NCBI GenBank assembly: GCA_016808115.1
Contig: JAEQBH010001372.1
Coordinates: 248,001-312,000, forward strand
Source of the DNA: Tetrastigma voinierianum
Lineage: Eukaryota > Streptophyta > Magnoliopsida > Vitales > Vitaceae
Direction of reading: 5' to 3'
DNA length: 64,000 nucleotides
Shown in pieces: positions 46,501 to 57,364 of the stretch. Every line of letters begins with the position of its first letter. Within the stretch, counting starts at the first letter, position 1. The position numbers were made by a program, and so were the translations under genes. Below the pieces are notes generated by a model that had not been told where the DNA came from, made no database searches, and saw only the letters and a program-made list of their open reading frames with translations.

Positions 46501-47165
46501 CATAGTGAAGGAAGGCATTGTACTGGGGCATCGGATATCAGAAAGAGTAATCGAGGTCGATAGAGCCAAGACTGAAACAATAGAGAAGCTACTGCCCCCA
46601 TTTTCAGTGAAAGGAATAAGGAGCTTTCTAGGTCACGCAGGATTCTACAGGAGATTCATAAAGGATTTCTCCAAAATAGCTAAGCCCTTGTCGAATATGC
46701 TTGTTCAAGGAGCGCCCTTTGAGTTTGATGATCAGCGCCTGAAAGCGTTCTTGTTTCTCAAACAAAAATTAGTATCAGCACCAATTGTAGTGAAAACTGA
46801 ACCGGAATCTTCCTTTCAATCCAACAGATGCTAACGACTACGCAATAGCGCTAGGGCCAATAAAGGGACAAAACATTTCAAGTTATCTATTATGCAAGTC
46901 GTACGTTGAATGATGTGCAGCTCAACTATTCAACAACTGAAAAAGAACTTTTGGCTATTATGTTTACGTTTAACAAGTTCCAACCGTACTTAATATGTAA
47001 CAGGGTAATAGTGCACACGACCATTTAGCCATAAAGTACCTGATGACTAAGAAGGACGTGAAACCAAGACTGATAAGGTGGGTTTTACAACTCTAGGAGT
47101 TCCACCCAGAAATTAAAGATAAGAAAGGGACTAAAAATCTAGTAGTCGACTACCTTTGACAATTG
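46501..47165 (+). pseudogene. RT thumb and RNase H of the second Athila element
   Basis: 46505-46800 gives VKGIRSFLGHAGFYRRFIKD and FSKIAKPLSNMLVQGAPFEF, the RT thumb/connection. RNase H is visible in pieces after a frame change: DANDYAIALG (about 46828), LNYSTTEKELLAIMFTFNKF-like sequence (about 46920-46980), IKYLMTKKDVKPRLIRWV (about 47030-47085). A base loss in the HTDH motif near 47018 and stops near 47095 and 47157 disable it. Confidence 0.88.
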
Positions 47166-48490
47166 AAAGGGTCGAGTAAAGAAATTCAGATCAATGATGA
47201 TTTCCCTGATGAACAACTCTTGGCAATTGAAGACAAAGAGCCAGTACCGTGGTTTACGGATTTTGTGAAACTACTTGGTAGCAAGAGTGCTCTTAATTTA
47301 GTTATCAAGAAAGAAGGATTTTTCAGACAACCAAGCACTGGAGCTACCGAGAGGAACCCATCCCGTATAAGATCTACTTCGACCAAGTGATAAGAAGATG
47401 TGTCCCATAAGAGGAAATAGAAAGTATTCTAACTCATTAGCACGCGCTAGCATGTGGGAGGCACTTTGGGAGAAATAGGACAACTGCAAAGGTACTTCAA
47501 CCGAGATTCTATTGGCCTACCTTATTCCAGATGCACACCACTTTGTGTCCACTGTGACAAATGCCAAAGAATGGGAAGCATATCAAAACAAGATGAACTG
47601 CCTTTGCATCCTATTTTAGAGGTAAAGTTGTTTGATATCTAGGGGATGTATTTAAGGGTCATTTTCCTTCATCTTTCAACAACCTATACATTCTATTAGC
47701 CGTAGATTATGTTTCTAAATGGGTGGAGGCCATACCTACTTGAACTAATGATGCCAAAGTGGTATCAAGCTTTCTCCGCAATCATATATTCACCCGGTTC
47801 AGAACTCCAAGGGCATTGATTACAGATGGGGGAACACATTTTTGTAACAAACTCGTTGACAACGTGTTGAGGAAATATGGTGTCCAACATCGGACTGCAC
47901 TTACATACCACCCACAGACTAATGGCCAAGCATAAGTGTCAAATAGAGAAATCAAGTTTATCTTATAGAAAATAGTCAATGGCTCAAAGAAAGATTGGGC
48001 GAAAAATATAGATGATGTGCCCTGGGCATATAGAACAGCATTCAAAACACCATTGGGAATGTCACCATTCAGGCTAGTGTTTGAGAAAGCATGTCACTTG
48101 TCGGTGGAATTAGAGCATAGAGCATACTGGGAAACTATGCAGTTGAATATGGATAGTAAGATGGTCGGCAAGAAACGTATGTTGCAGCTCAGTGAATTAG
48201 AGGAGTTCCACAATGAGGCATAGGAGAATGCGAAGATATATAAAGAAAAGACGAAAGCCTAGCATGATAAGCATATTGCAAGGAAAGAGTTTGAGCCGGG
48301 TCAACGGGTTCTCTTATTTAACTCGTGACACAAAATTTTCCCAGGGAAATTAAAGTCAAGGTAGTCGACCATTTACTATGACTCAGGTTTTTCCGTATGG
48401 AGGAGTGGAAATTATGCACTCAGAGAAAGGAACCTTTAAAGTAAACACACAATGATTGAAGTCGTACTTTAAGGGCAAGTTTCATGCAAG
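47166..48490 (+). pseudogene. Integrase of the second Athila element
   Basis: 47163-47390 gives the spacer before the zinc finger (PVPWFTDFVKLLGSK). The zinc finger is split: HALACGRHFG (about 47445) and CDKCQRMGSISKQDELPLHP (about 47555). Core pieces: VDYVSKWVEAIPT-like at about 47705, LITDGGTHFCNK at about 47817 (second Asp kept), [10 protein letters not shown] at about 47905. Then [20 protein letters not shown] (48020) and [13 protein letters not shown] (about 48190). The C-terminal domain follows to about 48490 with GQRVLLFNS at about 48297. Many stops. Confidence 0.88.
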
Positions 48491-49555
48491 CAAGCAAGTC
48501 ATACATCTGAGCAAACCAAAAATATTGCCATAGGGAGTCGTGCAGTCCCGTAATCTCGGGAACATTGAGATCCAGGGAAGTCGAGCTAACGACATTAAAC
48601 AAATCGCTACTTAGGAGGCAACCCAAGCTTTTGATGGTTTTCTTTCCATGGTGTAGTTTTGAGTGTTTTTAGTTTTTGGCATGTTTTTATGTTCTTGCCG
48701 TAATCAGAATTGTTTGTTTGTTTGTTTTCAGGACCCGAGATAGGAGTGTCAGCAGAGAGCTAGTTCAGGAAGCTCATTCTAGGAGTACGAAGGGGTTGGA
48801 ACTTCATTCAGGGAGTTTTCTTAGACTTAGAAAGTTTTGTAAAAAAAATTGAATTTAACCCTCTCCGTAAATATCGCTGATGTTGATCTTTTCAACGCCG
48901 TGACGCTGGAAAAGAAGTCGAAAAACACAAGCCTTGTCACGACGCGACTTAGGGTTTCCAACGTCACACGCTGGTCGACCAGCATTAGGTTTCTTCGCAA
49001 CGTCACACGCCTTCACTTCACGACGCCCAGAACGCCGTGATGTTGATCGTCCGCAACGCCGGGCTGCCACTCGTAACCGCGATGTTGATCCCAACGCCGA
49101 CGCTTAACTTCCACCTTCTAGAACGCCGCACTGACCTCAACTCGCTGATGCGGTCATAACCCCGGGGAATGTCGCGACGTTGACCTTGAATCAGCCACAA
49201 CGCGTCCCGCTTTTATGAATAAGTGTTCATTCTTCTCGTATCGTAAACCCTGAAAAACCCTAACACAGCTCCGATTTTTGTAGATACCCAGAAAACACAT
49301 CCAGGCTTGTCCCAATTGGTCCTAGGAACCCCCAAAAGCCCTAAGAACGTCCCTAGACCCGAAAATGCTCACCTTCGTTTGGAGTCCCTACTTCCAGTTT
49401 GGTTACGAGTAAGAGTAGGCTCAGATTCAATTTGTATTAAGTTTTTTTTTTTTTTCGTTTGTGCTAGAGAAGACACCTTAGGAGTGGTTAGTGATCAAAG
49501 TAGCCATAGGTTAGAGTCACGACCCCCATCTCAAAACTGCATACTAGGTGTTCGA
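48491..49555 (+). other. Post-pol spacer and env leader of the second Athila element
   Basis: GGAGGCAACCCA at 48614-48625 and the acceptor-like TTTGTTTTCAG/GAC (AG at 48730-48731) mirror the other Athila copy. A cluster of CAACGCCGTGACG / AACGTCACACG-type words fills 48890-49190, followed by a leader with AACCCTGAAAAACCCTAAC. TTCGA at 49551-49555 is the left target duplication of the solo LTR. Confidence 0.7.
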
Positions 49556-49738
49556 TGATGAGTCTAAAACTCATCTATTTTTAATCCATTTTTTTTGGCA
49601 TGTTTTTAACAGTTTTAGATATATTTTTATGCCAAATTGTAGAATATTCACCAACTTTGTGTTTTGTGGGTGTCAATTGAAAAATGAGAGAAAACAAGCA
49701 TAAAATAAGCAAAAAGGTGGAAAATGCAGCAGTCTTTG

Positions 49739-50885
49739 TCGCGACATAATTTTCGTATGTCGCGACACAAAATTCAAGCAAGCCAAAGGAACTATGTCAC
49801 AGCCAGCAACTAAATGTCGCAACAAAGCTCAGAATGAAATCAATGGTTGAAAGAGAAATGTTGTCGCAACAAAAAAATTTTCTATCACGACATTATTGAA
49901 GAAGATTGTGAAGAAAACTGTCGTGACAATCCTTAACTCTGTCGCAACGATTAAAGCAAAGAGTAAAGCAACTGTGTCGCGACAATATAATTTATGTCGC
50001 AACATAAAAAGTTAAAGACTAACAGATGAACTCTGTTGCGACAAAAGACAATTATGTCGTGACAGAAATTGCTCAGGTTACAACACAAGTCAACTGAGAC
50101 AAGGGTTTTTATGTTGTGACAAAGTATTCAGCATCAAGCCAGCTCAAGGAAGAATTGTTGTCGCAACAAAGAAAATCCTGTCGCGATTTAACATTCAAAA
50201 TTCACAACCAAGAGCAATAAAATCTCTGTCGCGACAAAGATTATTTATATCGCGACAACCAAAACATGAAGGAGGTGAATTCCCTGTCGCAAAAAGAAAC
50301 TGAGGAGCAACACAAGAAGAATGGCGATAAAGAAGTTTCCTGTCGCGACAATAAAAGCTATGAAATCATAGCACTTGTCAAAGGATGTGAGAAAATTAGG
50401 TCGGCATAAATTGAGATGAACCACATATTAAGGCAATTGTAGTCGCAACAAATAATTCTACACAACACACAATAATAATGATGCAGGAATTAGAGAAGAA
50501 AAGTCTGGTTTTAAACGAAGGAGTTTCCTCGTCTCCGACAAAATTGCTAAGGACTCAAAGAAATCCTGTCGCGATAGAGTCGACAGGCTGAAGAGGAAAA
50601 TGTTTGTCGCGACAAGGAAAATTATGTCGCGACATATTCCAGAAGAACGAGTACATGAGAAGCTGGTTGCAAACAGGTTTGGTGTCACAACACAAGGCAT
50701 TCCTGTAGAAACAAGAACAAGACTGCTAAATTAAATCTATGTCGCGACATTATCAAAGTATGTCGCGACATAATCTAAGAGCAAGCCTAGAGAACATGTC
50801 GTTACAGAAAACAAGAAGCTACGACAAAGGCAGCGACAAAGACTGAAAGCTCTGTTGCGACAGAATTTTCTATGTTGCGACAAAG
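49739..50885. repeat. TGTCGCGACA-type motif array in the solo LTR
   Basis: About 35-40 copies or variants by eye. Many are pairs such as TGTCGCGACATAATTTTCG then TATGTCGCGACACAA, 18-22 bp apart. Variants are mostly GTCGCAAC, GTCGTGAC and GTTGCGAC. The array stops about 70 bp before the TATA box. Confidence 0.95.
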
Positions 50886-50956
50886 AAACCAATTTTGGCC
50901 AGAATTTTGGGGATCTACAATGCAAATAATGAAGTGAGGCCCAACATTGGAAAGCC

Positions 50957-50964
50957 TATAAATA
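50957..50964 (+). promoter_or_regulatory. TATA box of the solo LTR
   Basis: TATAAATA preceded by GGAAAGCC, conserved with 33352-33359. Confidence 0.7.
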
Positions 50965-52395
50965 GACACTTCTAGGTCAATGTGAGCAGCTTTCGCAACT
51001 CTAGGACGTCTGGGGGGTTGAAGACTCTTGTATATTTTTATTTATTTTTTTCTTTTTTTATTTTCCATTTTGGTAGATTTAGTTTTAGTGTAGCTTTATT
51101 TTGTTAGTTTTCCGTTAATTTTACGGATTTGGTGTATGTGAAGTGCGACCGGTGGTATTTCTTTATAAAATCATCTTTTTCATTACTATTTGATTTAAAT
51201 GGAAGATAGAAAGTTTCTGGAGTTCATTTATTTCAGTTCGTTTATGATTTCAATGAATTTTCCTGATCAGTTAGTCACTGATATGAGTAAACCAGTTTTG
51301 AAAAGTTGAGCTCATTGGGAATGGGTCATTGATGATAGTCATTTTTCTGCATAAGGTGGAAGAAAGCTTTAGTTATAATTTTTTAATTTATTTGATTGGT
51401 ATTATTTATAAATTTACTTGTTCTCAGTACTAGTACCGTGTACCTAATCTGCAGGAATCTTGTATCTCGCTCTCGATTTCGGGAGGCCCTCCCGAGTGAC
51501 ACGGATGGAAGTCGATAGTGTGAAACATTTCCTTGTGGATATGGTAGATTAATACTATGGAACTAATGAACTTTGAAGGATTACTCAGATAGATCACCAA
51601 CTTACTTATAATTTGAGGATGGTTGAATGAAGTATCTGTTAAATAACTCAGAGGTCTCTCCTCTTTCTGCTGAATTGATTCTATTCCGATGTTAGCAAAG
51701 ATCTAATCAACGAGATGAAAATTTTCATTAAAAGTGTAGGATGAGGTGTCAATCAAATTGGAGAAGGCTTGCAATATCCACATCTGTCTATGGGAGCAAG
51801 AATTCTTTAATCCTAAGATCTGAGTATGAAGTACTAAAAAGGAAAAATACTTAAATCTTATAAAGAAGGTTACATATTACAAGTAATTGATTAGAATCAT
51901 GTCTCAGAAATGAATATGAACCTTTAATCAGTGAAAAGTATGGTTGAGGGAGAAATCCAAACTATACTACCTTGCATCTTTGACAAACTCAGTTTTCCAA
52001 TTTATGGTTGAGCTATGAATCGAAATAATGTAGAAATTGATTATTACTAATTGATCCATGTCCAGCTTTGTCTCACTCATTGAATCCTCAACCCCAAATT
52101 TATTAAACTTTACTTTTGTATATTTAAGATTTCAGTATAGAACTACATTTTTAGTCTTCTTATCATCAAATTAGTGGAGTTCAAATAGTAATGATCTTGA
52201 GTAGTTGGAGTAGTTAGTCTTTTGATTTATCATCCTTCCTCGTGGGAATGATATCTAGATTTTAAATATCCACTTTTATTACTTGTACGACCTGTGCACT
52301 TGTAGTGATCAAGACCAACTTAATGTAAAATGAATACATTTTACAAAAAGAACAAATCCAATTTTTTTTTATGTATATGAAAAATGGTCTTAACA

Positions 52396-52755
52396 AGTTT
52401 TTGGCGCCGTTATCGGGGAATAAATAATAGTCCCTTGGTAATAGTGTCATAAATCTGTATATATCATTTGGCCTGAACAAGTTTTTGGCGCCGTTGTCAG
52501 GGACTGAAAATTTCTTTAGTGGCAGTACCAGAAGTTTAGCATACACTGATCACATCATACAATTTGGTCTTAACAAGTTTTTGGCGTCGTTGTCGGGGAA
52601 TAGATAATAGTCATTTGGTACTAGTGTCATAAATTTGTATATATCATTTGGCCTGAACAAGTTTTTAGCGTCTTTGCCGGGGACTGAAAAGTTCTTGAGT
52701 GGCAGCACCAGAAGTTTGGCATACACTAATCACATCATACAGTTTGGTCTTAACA
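52396..52755 (+). repeat. Four LTR-terminal units (A-B-A-B) each starting with a PBS-like sequence
   Basis: Units of 84, 96, 84 and 96 bp: 52396-52479, 52480-52575, 52576-52659, 52660-52755. Each begins AGTTTTTGGCGCCGTTGTCG or a one- to three-base variant, which is the tRNA-Asp primer site with its lead-in, and each ends CCTGAACA or CTTAACA, like an LTR end. The A and B bodies differ from each other. Confidence 0.95.
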
Positions 52756-53980
52756 TTCGACAGTTTGCCTAAGTGAGTTTTGAGAGGCCTTATTTGGGCA
52801 CTTTGGTCCAGCTGCATCACATGGGTGTTAGAAGGCCTAGAGGCCAGGAAGAGGTGAGCAAAGCTTTGTGACCATCTCAACGACCTATAGAGGTGCCCAA
52901 TGTCGAGTGAAGCAAGATGAGCTCAAGATCGGTCGGGCAAGTGAAGGGCTTGCGCATAGTTACGATCATGACAAATTTTCAATGAGAGCCTGGTAGAAAT
53001 TAGGCTCATCTCGAGATAGGTCCTTCATTAAGGAGAAGGGGTTTCACCACCCGATGACTTCTTTTTGTAAAACAGTGCGAATAGGGATGGCCGGGCACTA
53101 TGCCAGCCTTCGAGCCACTGGCGCCACAAAATTGAGTACGAGTTTGCGCCAATCTCGCCTCCTATGTATTGAAAAGGGTTCGGGTGCGCGGGGTGTTGGT
53201 AAACTTCAGTGCTAAGTCTATCAATCGATACTATAACCTAGAACCAGTTAAGCCTGAGGCTTATGATAGGCTCTATGAGTATCCCGACTACCCAGAGGTT
53301 CTTAGGATGTTGACCAACTGGCACGATGAGTGGAAACTTAATAGTGAAGGGCACGTTGTGCACTTCAAGGCCAAACATTTGGCCTACATTCCTAAGGTAT
53401 GGCATCACTTCATCAGATCGCGTCTCATTCCGACGACTAATGTGTGTGAAGTGATGGCCAAGAGAGCCCTACTCAACTATGCCATTATCTAGGATATTCC
53501 ATTTGATGTTGGGCAAGTTATAGAGGATGTAATCCTCTATAACAAGAATGCATAGATGAATCTCGGGTACCCCTTCCTTATTTACGACCTATGCAAGCAA
53601 GTCGGGGTGCCCGTAGAGGATAATGAGGCTTGGATACATCCGATCAAGGCTATCATGGTTAAGAAAGACAAACCAGGTGTACCAAGGCTAGAGGAGGTGT
53701 ACGACTCGGGAAATGAGCCCTCCAATGAGGATGAGCTTAGAGCGTATTAGTCTAGGTTTGGGATCCCCGTAGCCACCCAGGGAGAAGCGGGCGATCCTCA
53801 TGGCCCCACCACCTGACCATCTCGGGAGGACTGGATAGTCCTTCCACTACCTTAAGGACCAGGTGCGGGACCTCCTTTGCTTTCATTTGTTGCATCTTTG
53901 GGATGAGACCCGAGAGCAGGGTCCTCATCAACGAGATATGGATGCCCTCAGAGGCCGACATGCGCCTGATTAATACCTGT
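52756..53980 (+). pseudogene. Env-position ORF of the second Athila element
   Basis: The first part, 52756-53160, is broken (TVRIGMAGHYASL near 53074). 53169-53492 is open: VRVRGVLVNFSAKSINRYYN, LYEYPDYPEVLRML, HFKAKHLAYIPKVWHHFIRS, RLIPTTNVCEVMAKRALLNY. After one stop it continues 53556-53750: NLGYPFLIYDLCKQVGVPVE and KKDKPGVPRLEEVYDSGNEP. A tail to about 53980 has WDETREQG and QRDMDALRGRH in another frame. This is the best-preserved copy of the plant-specific 'putative plant transposon protein' domain here. Function is unknown; no signal peptide or membrane segment is seen. Confidence 0.8.
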
Positions 53981-53984
53981 CAGG

Positions 53985-54445
53985 CGACCATCATTCTTTT
54001 TCTTCTCTTCTTCCTTTCCTTCCTTTTCTCCTCTTTACATGAACAAATAGAGCCCCAAACAAAATGAGAAAAAGAAAACCAAAAATTGGTTCTTCTCCTA
54101 AACCGTAAGCTCTAGACCCTAAAGCCAAAATGGAGAATTCTTATCCTAGAAGACAAATTGTTGTCCTAATGGGATTTGGTTCAAAATTTTCCCTTTTTCT
54201 ATTTAGCCCTCCCTCTTTATTCAATTTGAAACTCAACTTATCACAATTCCAAAATAGCCTATAATATTTTAACTTAATGTCCCATAAGACCTTAATTTGG
54301 CAAATTACCATTAGCATTTTCACTTCTTTAATAATTCCCGTTATATCCTTTTTCCCACTTAACTATCAATTTTCTTAAAAACACAAATTTGACTTTTATT
54401 ATACCTTAAACATGTCATAAAACCATTAGGGTATAATTTGAGTGT

Positions 54446-54449
<4 letters not shown>
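53985..54449 (-). repeat. Tekay-like LTR fragment (U3 start, minus strand)
   Basis: On the minus strand it begins TGTAACACTCAAATTATACC at 54449 and runs through AAAAAGGATATAACGGGAATT, ending in a purine-rich stretch near 54000, like the start of Tekay/Del LTRs. The other end is lost at about 53985. It is not the same family as the LTR at 13879-16297. Confidence 0.6.

Positions 54450-54511
<62 letters not shown>
54450..54511. repeat. (AT)n microsatellite abutting an LTR end
   Basis: Uninterrupted AT run beginning at the first base after the LTR terminus. Confidence 0.98.
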
Positions 54512-54514
<3 letters not shown>

Positions 54515-56289
54515 TCCTAATGTATTAAGAAATGCCTTTACACTTTGTCAAAGAAGCAGAATTCAAATAGAATCAATACAATTGAAGTAAAATTTCAAAT
54601 TCTCCATATTTGTCCTATAAAAAGCCCTCTCCATGCTATGTACTAGTGTTATCCTACGTACTAGATTAGACTAAGTACTTTAACGACACTCCTTCAAATC
54701 CTTCATAACGATTTCATTTGTGTTCTCTTTCCATTTTTAGGTTTCGGGTTTTAGGTACAACGTTTACTTCCGCCATCGATTATCTTCATTGCATTTTTTT
54801 ATCGAATTGCTCTTTTATTCGTTTTTTGGAAAATGATAGTTTTTATCTTTTCATCGATTTTGTATGTTTTGTTTATGATTTTCAATTTATTTTGACGAAA
54901 AAGCAGGGAGAATTTGGGTTTTTGAAAGGTTCAGAGTTTTTTGCTCTGAAGCCTAAATAAAAAGAAAAGCAAGATAAGTATTTGAATTTAGAATCAAAAT
55001 AAATATATCAAAAAATATTAAGCTTAGGCTACCAACCACCACTACTATTATTCAAAACTAAAGAGAATCTCTAATAACTAATAAGTCTAATAAGGCTAAT
55101 ATGGATTTTGATTCTAAATCAAAGTTCCTCACATTTGGGTTATGATTTTATTAAGAATCATGATTTTTATTTTTAAATATTTGTCACAACAATAATTACT
55201 CAGTAGAATGTGAAGATGTTGGACTCCTTTTTTTAGTTTATAAATGTTTATGGCGTAGTAAAATAAATACATTTTTTAAAACATTAAAATTATTAAATCT
55301 AAAGTTTTTGACAACCTATAAATTTCAAAAATATTAAAAAAATAAACAAAATATTTTGGCCATTTAATTTTTTATTTTGTACATCAGTTGGCAATCAATA
55401 ATAGTTTTTGTAACAATTGAAACTTTGGTGCATGGATGTATAACTTCATTTCACTGTTGCTCTCATTGGATTCATGGGATTGTGCTTTCTTCAAGCAAAT
55501 GAATTTGAAATATTTTTCCCTTTTTTGTATTTCATTAAATTAATCATTTTGTAATTCATATAGAGCTGTTAAATAGTTTTGTAATTCAATAAGTCAACTC
55601 GGCCCATCCCAACTTGACTTGATCAACCTGATTAACCCGACCAACATAAAATCAATCCGAGTTCAACCAGAGTTTCATAACAAATCCTGAATTCATCTAC
55701 ATTTGGGCCTTTATGTTGTGCCAACACCCAAGAAACCGTCTTGATATATTGGGACGGCTTTCTACTATATTTAGAACAGTACAAGGATAAGTTGTTTTCT
55801 TTTAGCATCAAAATTGAGAGCTGAAATACAAGTCCAAACATATCTCCATCGCTTTGAAAGAGCACTTGTTCGTATTGCTTCTCTAAGAGTCAATCTAGAT
55901 AGTATTGAAACAAGAATTTCGTCTAACAACTCGCTAATCCGATCTTCCCCCTAATCATATAATCAGATATGCACTACTCTAATGTTAAAAGACATAAAAT
56001 AATATATGATTTGTAAATCTAACATATCCCATGTTTTTTTCTTGAAAACAGACCCTTTTTGAACAAAAATGTCCCTTTTTATTTCATGTAATTACATTAT
56101 CTCTTAAAAGAAGGGGTTACTTTTGCAAAAAAACAAGAAATGTATTTTTGTCAAAATCATGCCAAAAAACTGATAAGGGGTTAAATTTCTGAAATTGGAT
56201 TTTTAAAAGGTCTTTTAATCAAATCACCCATTTATTTTCTATTTCTAAAAATTATGAATCATAAGTATTTCAGGTTGTGTTGCAAGTCT
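54512..56289. other. AT-rich stretch without a recognised gene
   Basis: Short ORFs at 54718-54960 (plus) and 55632-55865 (minus) have no recognisable motif. A TATA-like CTATAAAAAG at about 54615 and a pyrimidine-rich run follow, but no supported coding sequence. Confidence 0.45.
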
Positions 56290-56680
56290 TGCCATATTGC
56301 TCTGCAACCGATCTGCTAACAATCTTCTCCTACCTTCGTTTTGCATAGGTTAACGGGGGATAAGACTGGTCTGGACTCTCCTTGGAATCTCTCTTTCAAC
56401 AACAACCACGAGGGGAGTAGTTGGAAGGAAAAGTTTGTAACTTGTCTTTGGTGGTTGTAGAAGTGGAGAAATGACGAGGTGTTTAATGAGAAACGAGTTA
56501 GCCTTGATAGAAAGGTTGCCATAGTCAACTCATATTGTCATGAGGTAGAGGCAGCCTTTGCCACACAATCCTTTGTCTCCAAGGGGCTAGGTAGCTATGG
56601 GAGGGAGTGGATAGGCTGAAATAAGCCTCCTAGAGGATGGTTGAAGTTCAACATGGATAGTAGCCTTCACATAGGGACAG
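56290..56680 (+). pseudogene. L1-type LINE: ORF2 C-terminal region, first part
   Basis: The plus frame reads LWWL then WRNDEVFNEKRVSLDRKVAI, and then IG, NKPPRGWLKFNMDSSLHIG at about 56610-56675. WKWRNDxVF and KPPxGWLKxNxDGS are the usual signature around the start of the RNase H domain carried by plant L1-type LINEs; the first catalytic Asp is in NMDSS. The frame is split by the LTR inserted at 56681 and continues at 59934. The upstream reverse transcriptase is not present, consistent with 5' truncation. Confidence 0.8.
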
Positions 56681-57364
56681 TGTAAAACCCGAAAAAATTT
56701 GAATTTTTCTGAAAATGGGCAGAACAATAAATTGCCGCAATATTATAGGTTAGAAACTTAGAAATTTTCTAGATCTCGGATGATGAAACGGACCTCACCA
56801 TTGGATTTGTCTCTCGAATCAAGTTACCTAGGCGAGTTTCGTCGAATTATAAGATAGTTGGGATTTCGTGTTTTTCGAGGTGACGGGTGTCCAGTGACTC
56901 CTAGAAATGAGATTTTTACGAAAATTCCGGAAGTTAGGAAATAACTTGAGTTAAGTTCATGGAATATGATTTGAACTTAAGCTAGGGCGAAATAAATCAC
57001 TTTGGGCCAAAATCGGACCCGAGTAAGTTTGGACACGTGGCGCAACATGGGCCACGACTTAAACTTAAACAAAAAGGGGAAACTAGGGTAGAAAATCACT
57101 TTTTCTTTTTGCTACTATGTACGCATGAGAGTGAGAGAAGAGAGAAAGAGGAGAACCAAGAGCTTCCTTCCATGATCCACGGAGTTTCATCAGTCGGATT
57201 TTATCAACTCAAACGAGGAGTTCGGATAATCAAAGGTTTTGGGTTTAGGAAGTGTCCACGAGACTTCCTAGGGTTTCTTCTACGCTCCAAGAGGTAGGGA
57301 CCTTCCTACATTGGTTTATTTTCCATTTTTGGGCTAGAAATGGTTGCATGTTTGAGTTCCCTGT

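Larger units (their letters stand above)
49556..52755 (+). mobile_element. Athila-type solo LTR (3.2 kb) with perfect TTCGA duplication
   Basis: Starts TGATGAGTCTAAAACTCATC and ends GGTCTTAACA, flanked by TTCGA at 49551-49555 and 52756-52760. Same family as the split LTR at 16438-34929. It contains a TGTCGCGACA-type array (49739-50885), TATAAATA (50957-50964), U5 block (52218-52310), and a terminal four-unit repeat (52396-52755). No coding sequence. Confidence 0.95.
41687..53980 (+). mobile_element. Second Athila element, interrupted by a solo LTR
   Basis: LTR (41687-42907), tRNA-Asp primer site (42914-42931), gag, protease, RT, RNase H, integrase (to about 48490), post-pol spacer, then a 3.2-kb solo LTR insertion (49556-52755), then the env-position ORF (to about 53980). 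Every coding part is broken. No 3' LTR was recognised; the sequence after 53980 is a Tekay-like LTR fragment. Linking 52756-53980 to this element rests on the expected order and the perfect TTCGA duplication across the solo LTR. Confidence 0.8.

Noticed and set aside
49739..50885. Regularly spaced short repeats that could suggest a CRISPR array
   Set aside because: The repeat is only 8-10 bp and degenerate, spacing alternates, it lies inside a plant LTR bounded by target duplications, and no cas gene is near.
53985..54449. Missing outer part of the Tekay 5' LTR that starts at 39488
   Set aside because: Its end (TGTAACACTCAAAT) does not match the outer end of the element's 3' LTR (TGTGAAGACCCGAG).
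57037..57297. 86-residue plus ORF resembling a leader peptide
   Set aside because: Located in the U3/R part of an LTR, Lys/Arg-rich, no motif and no conserved partner.
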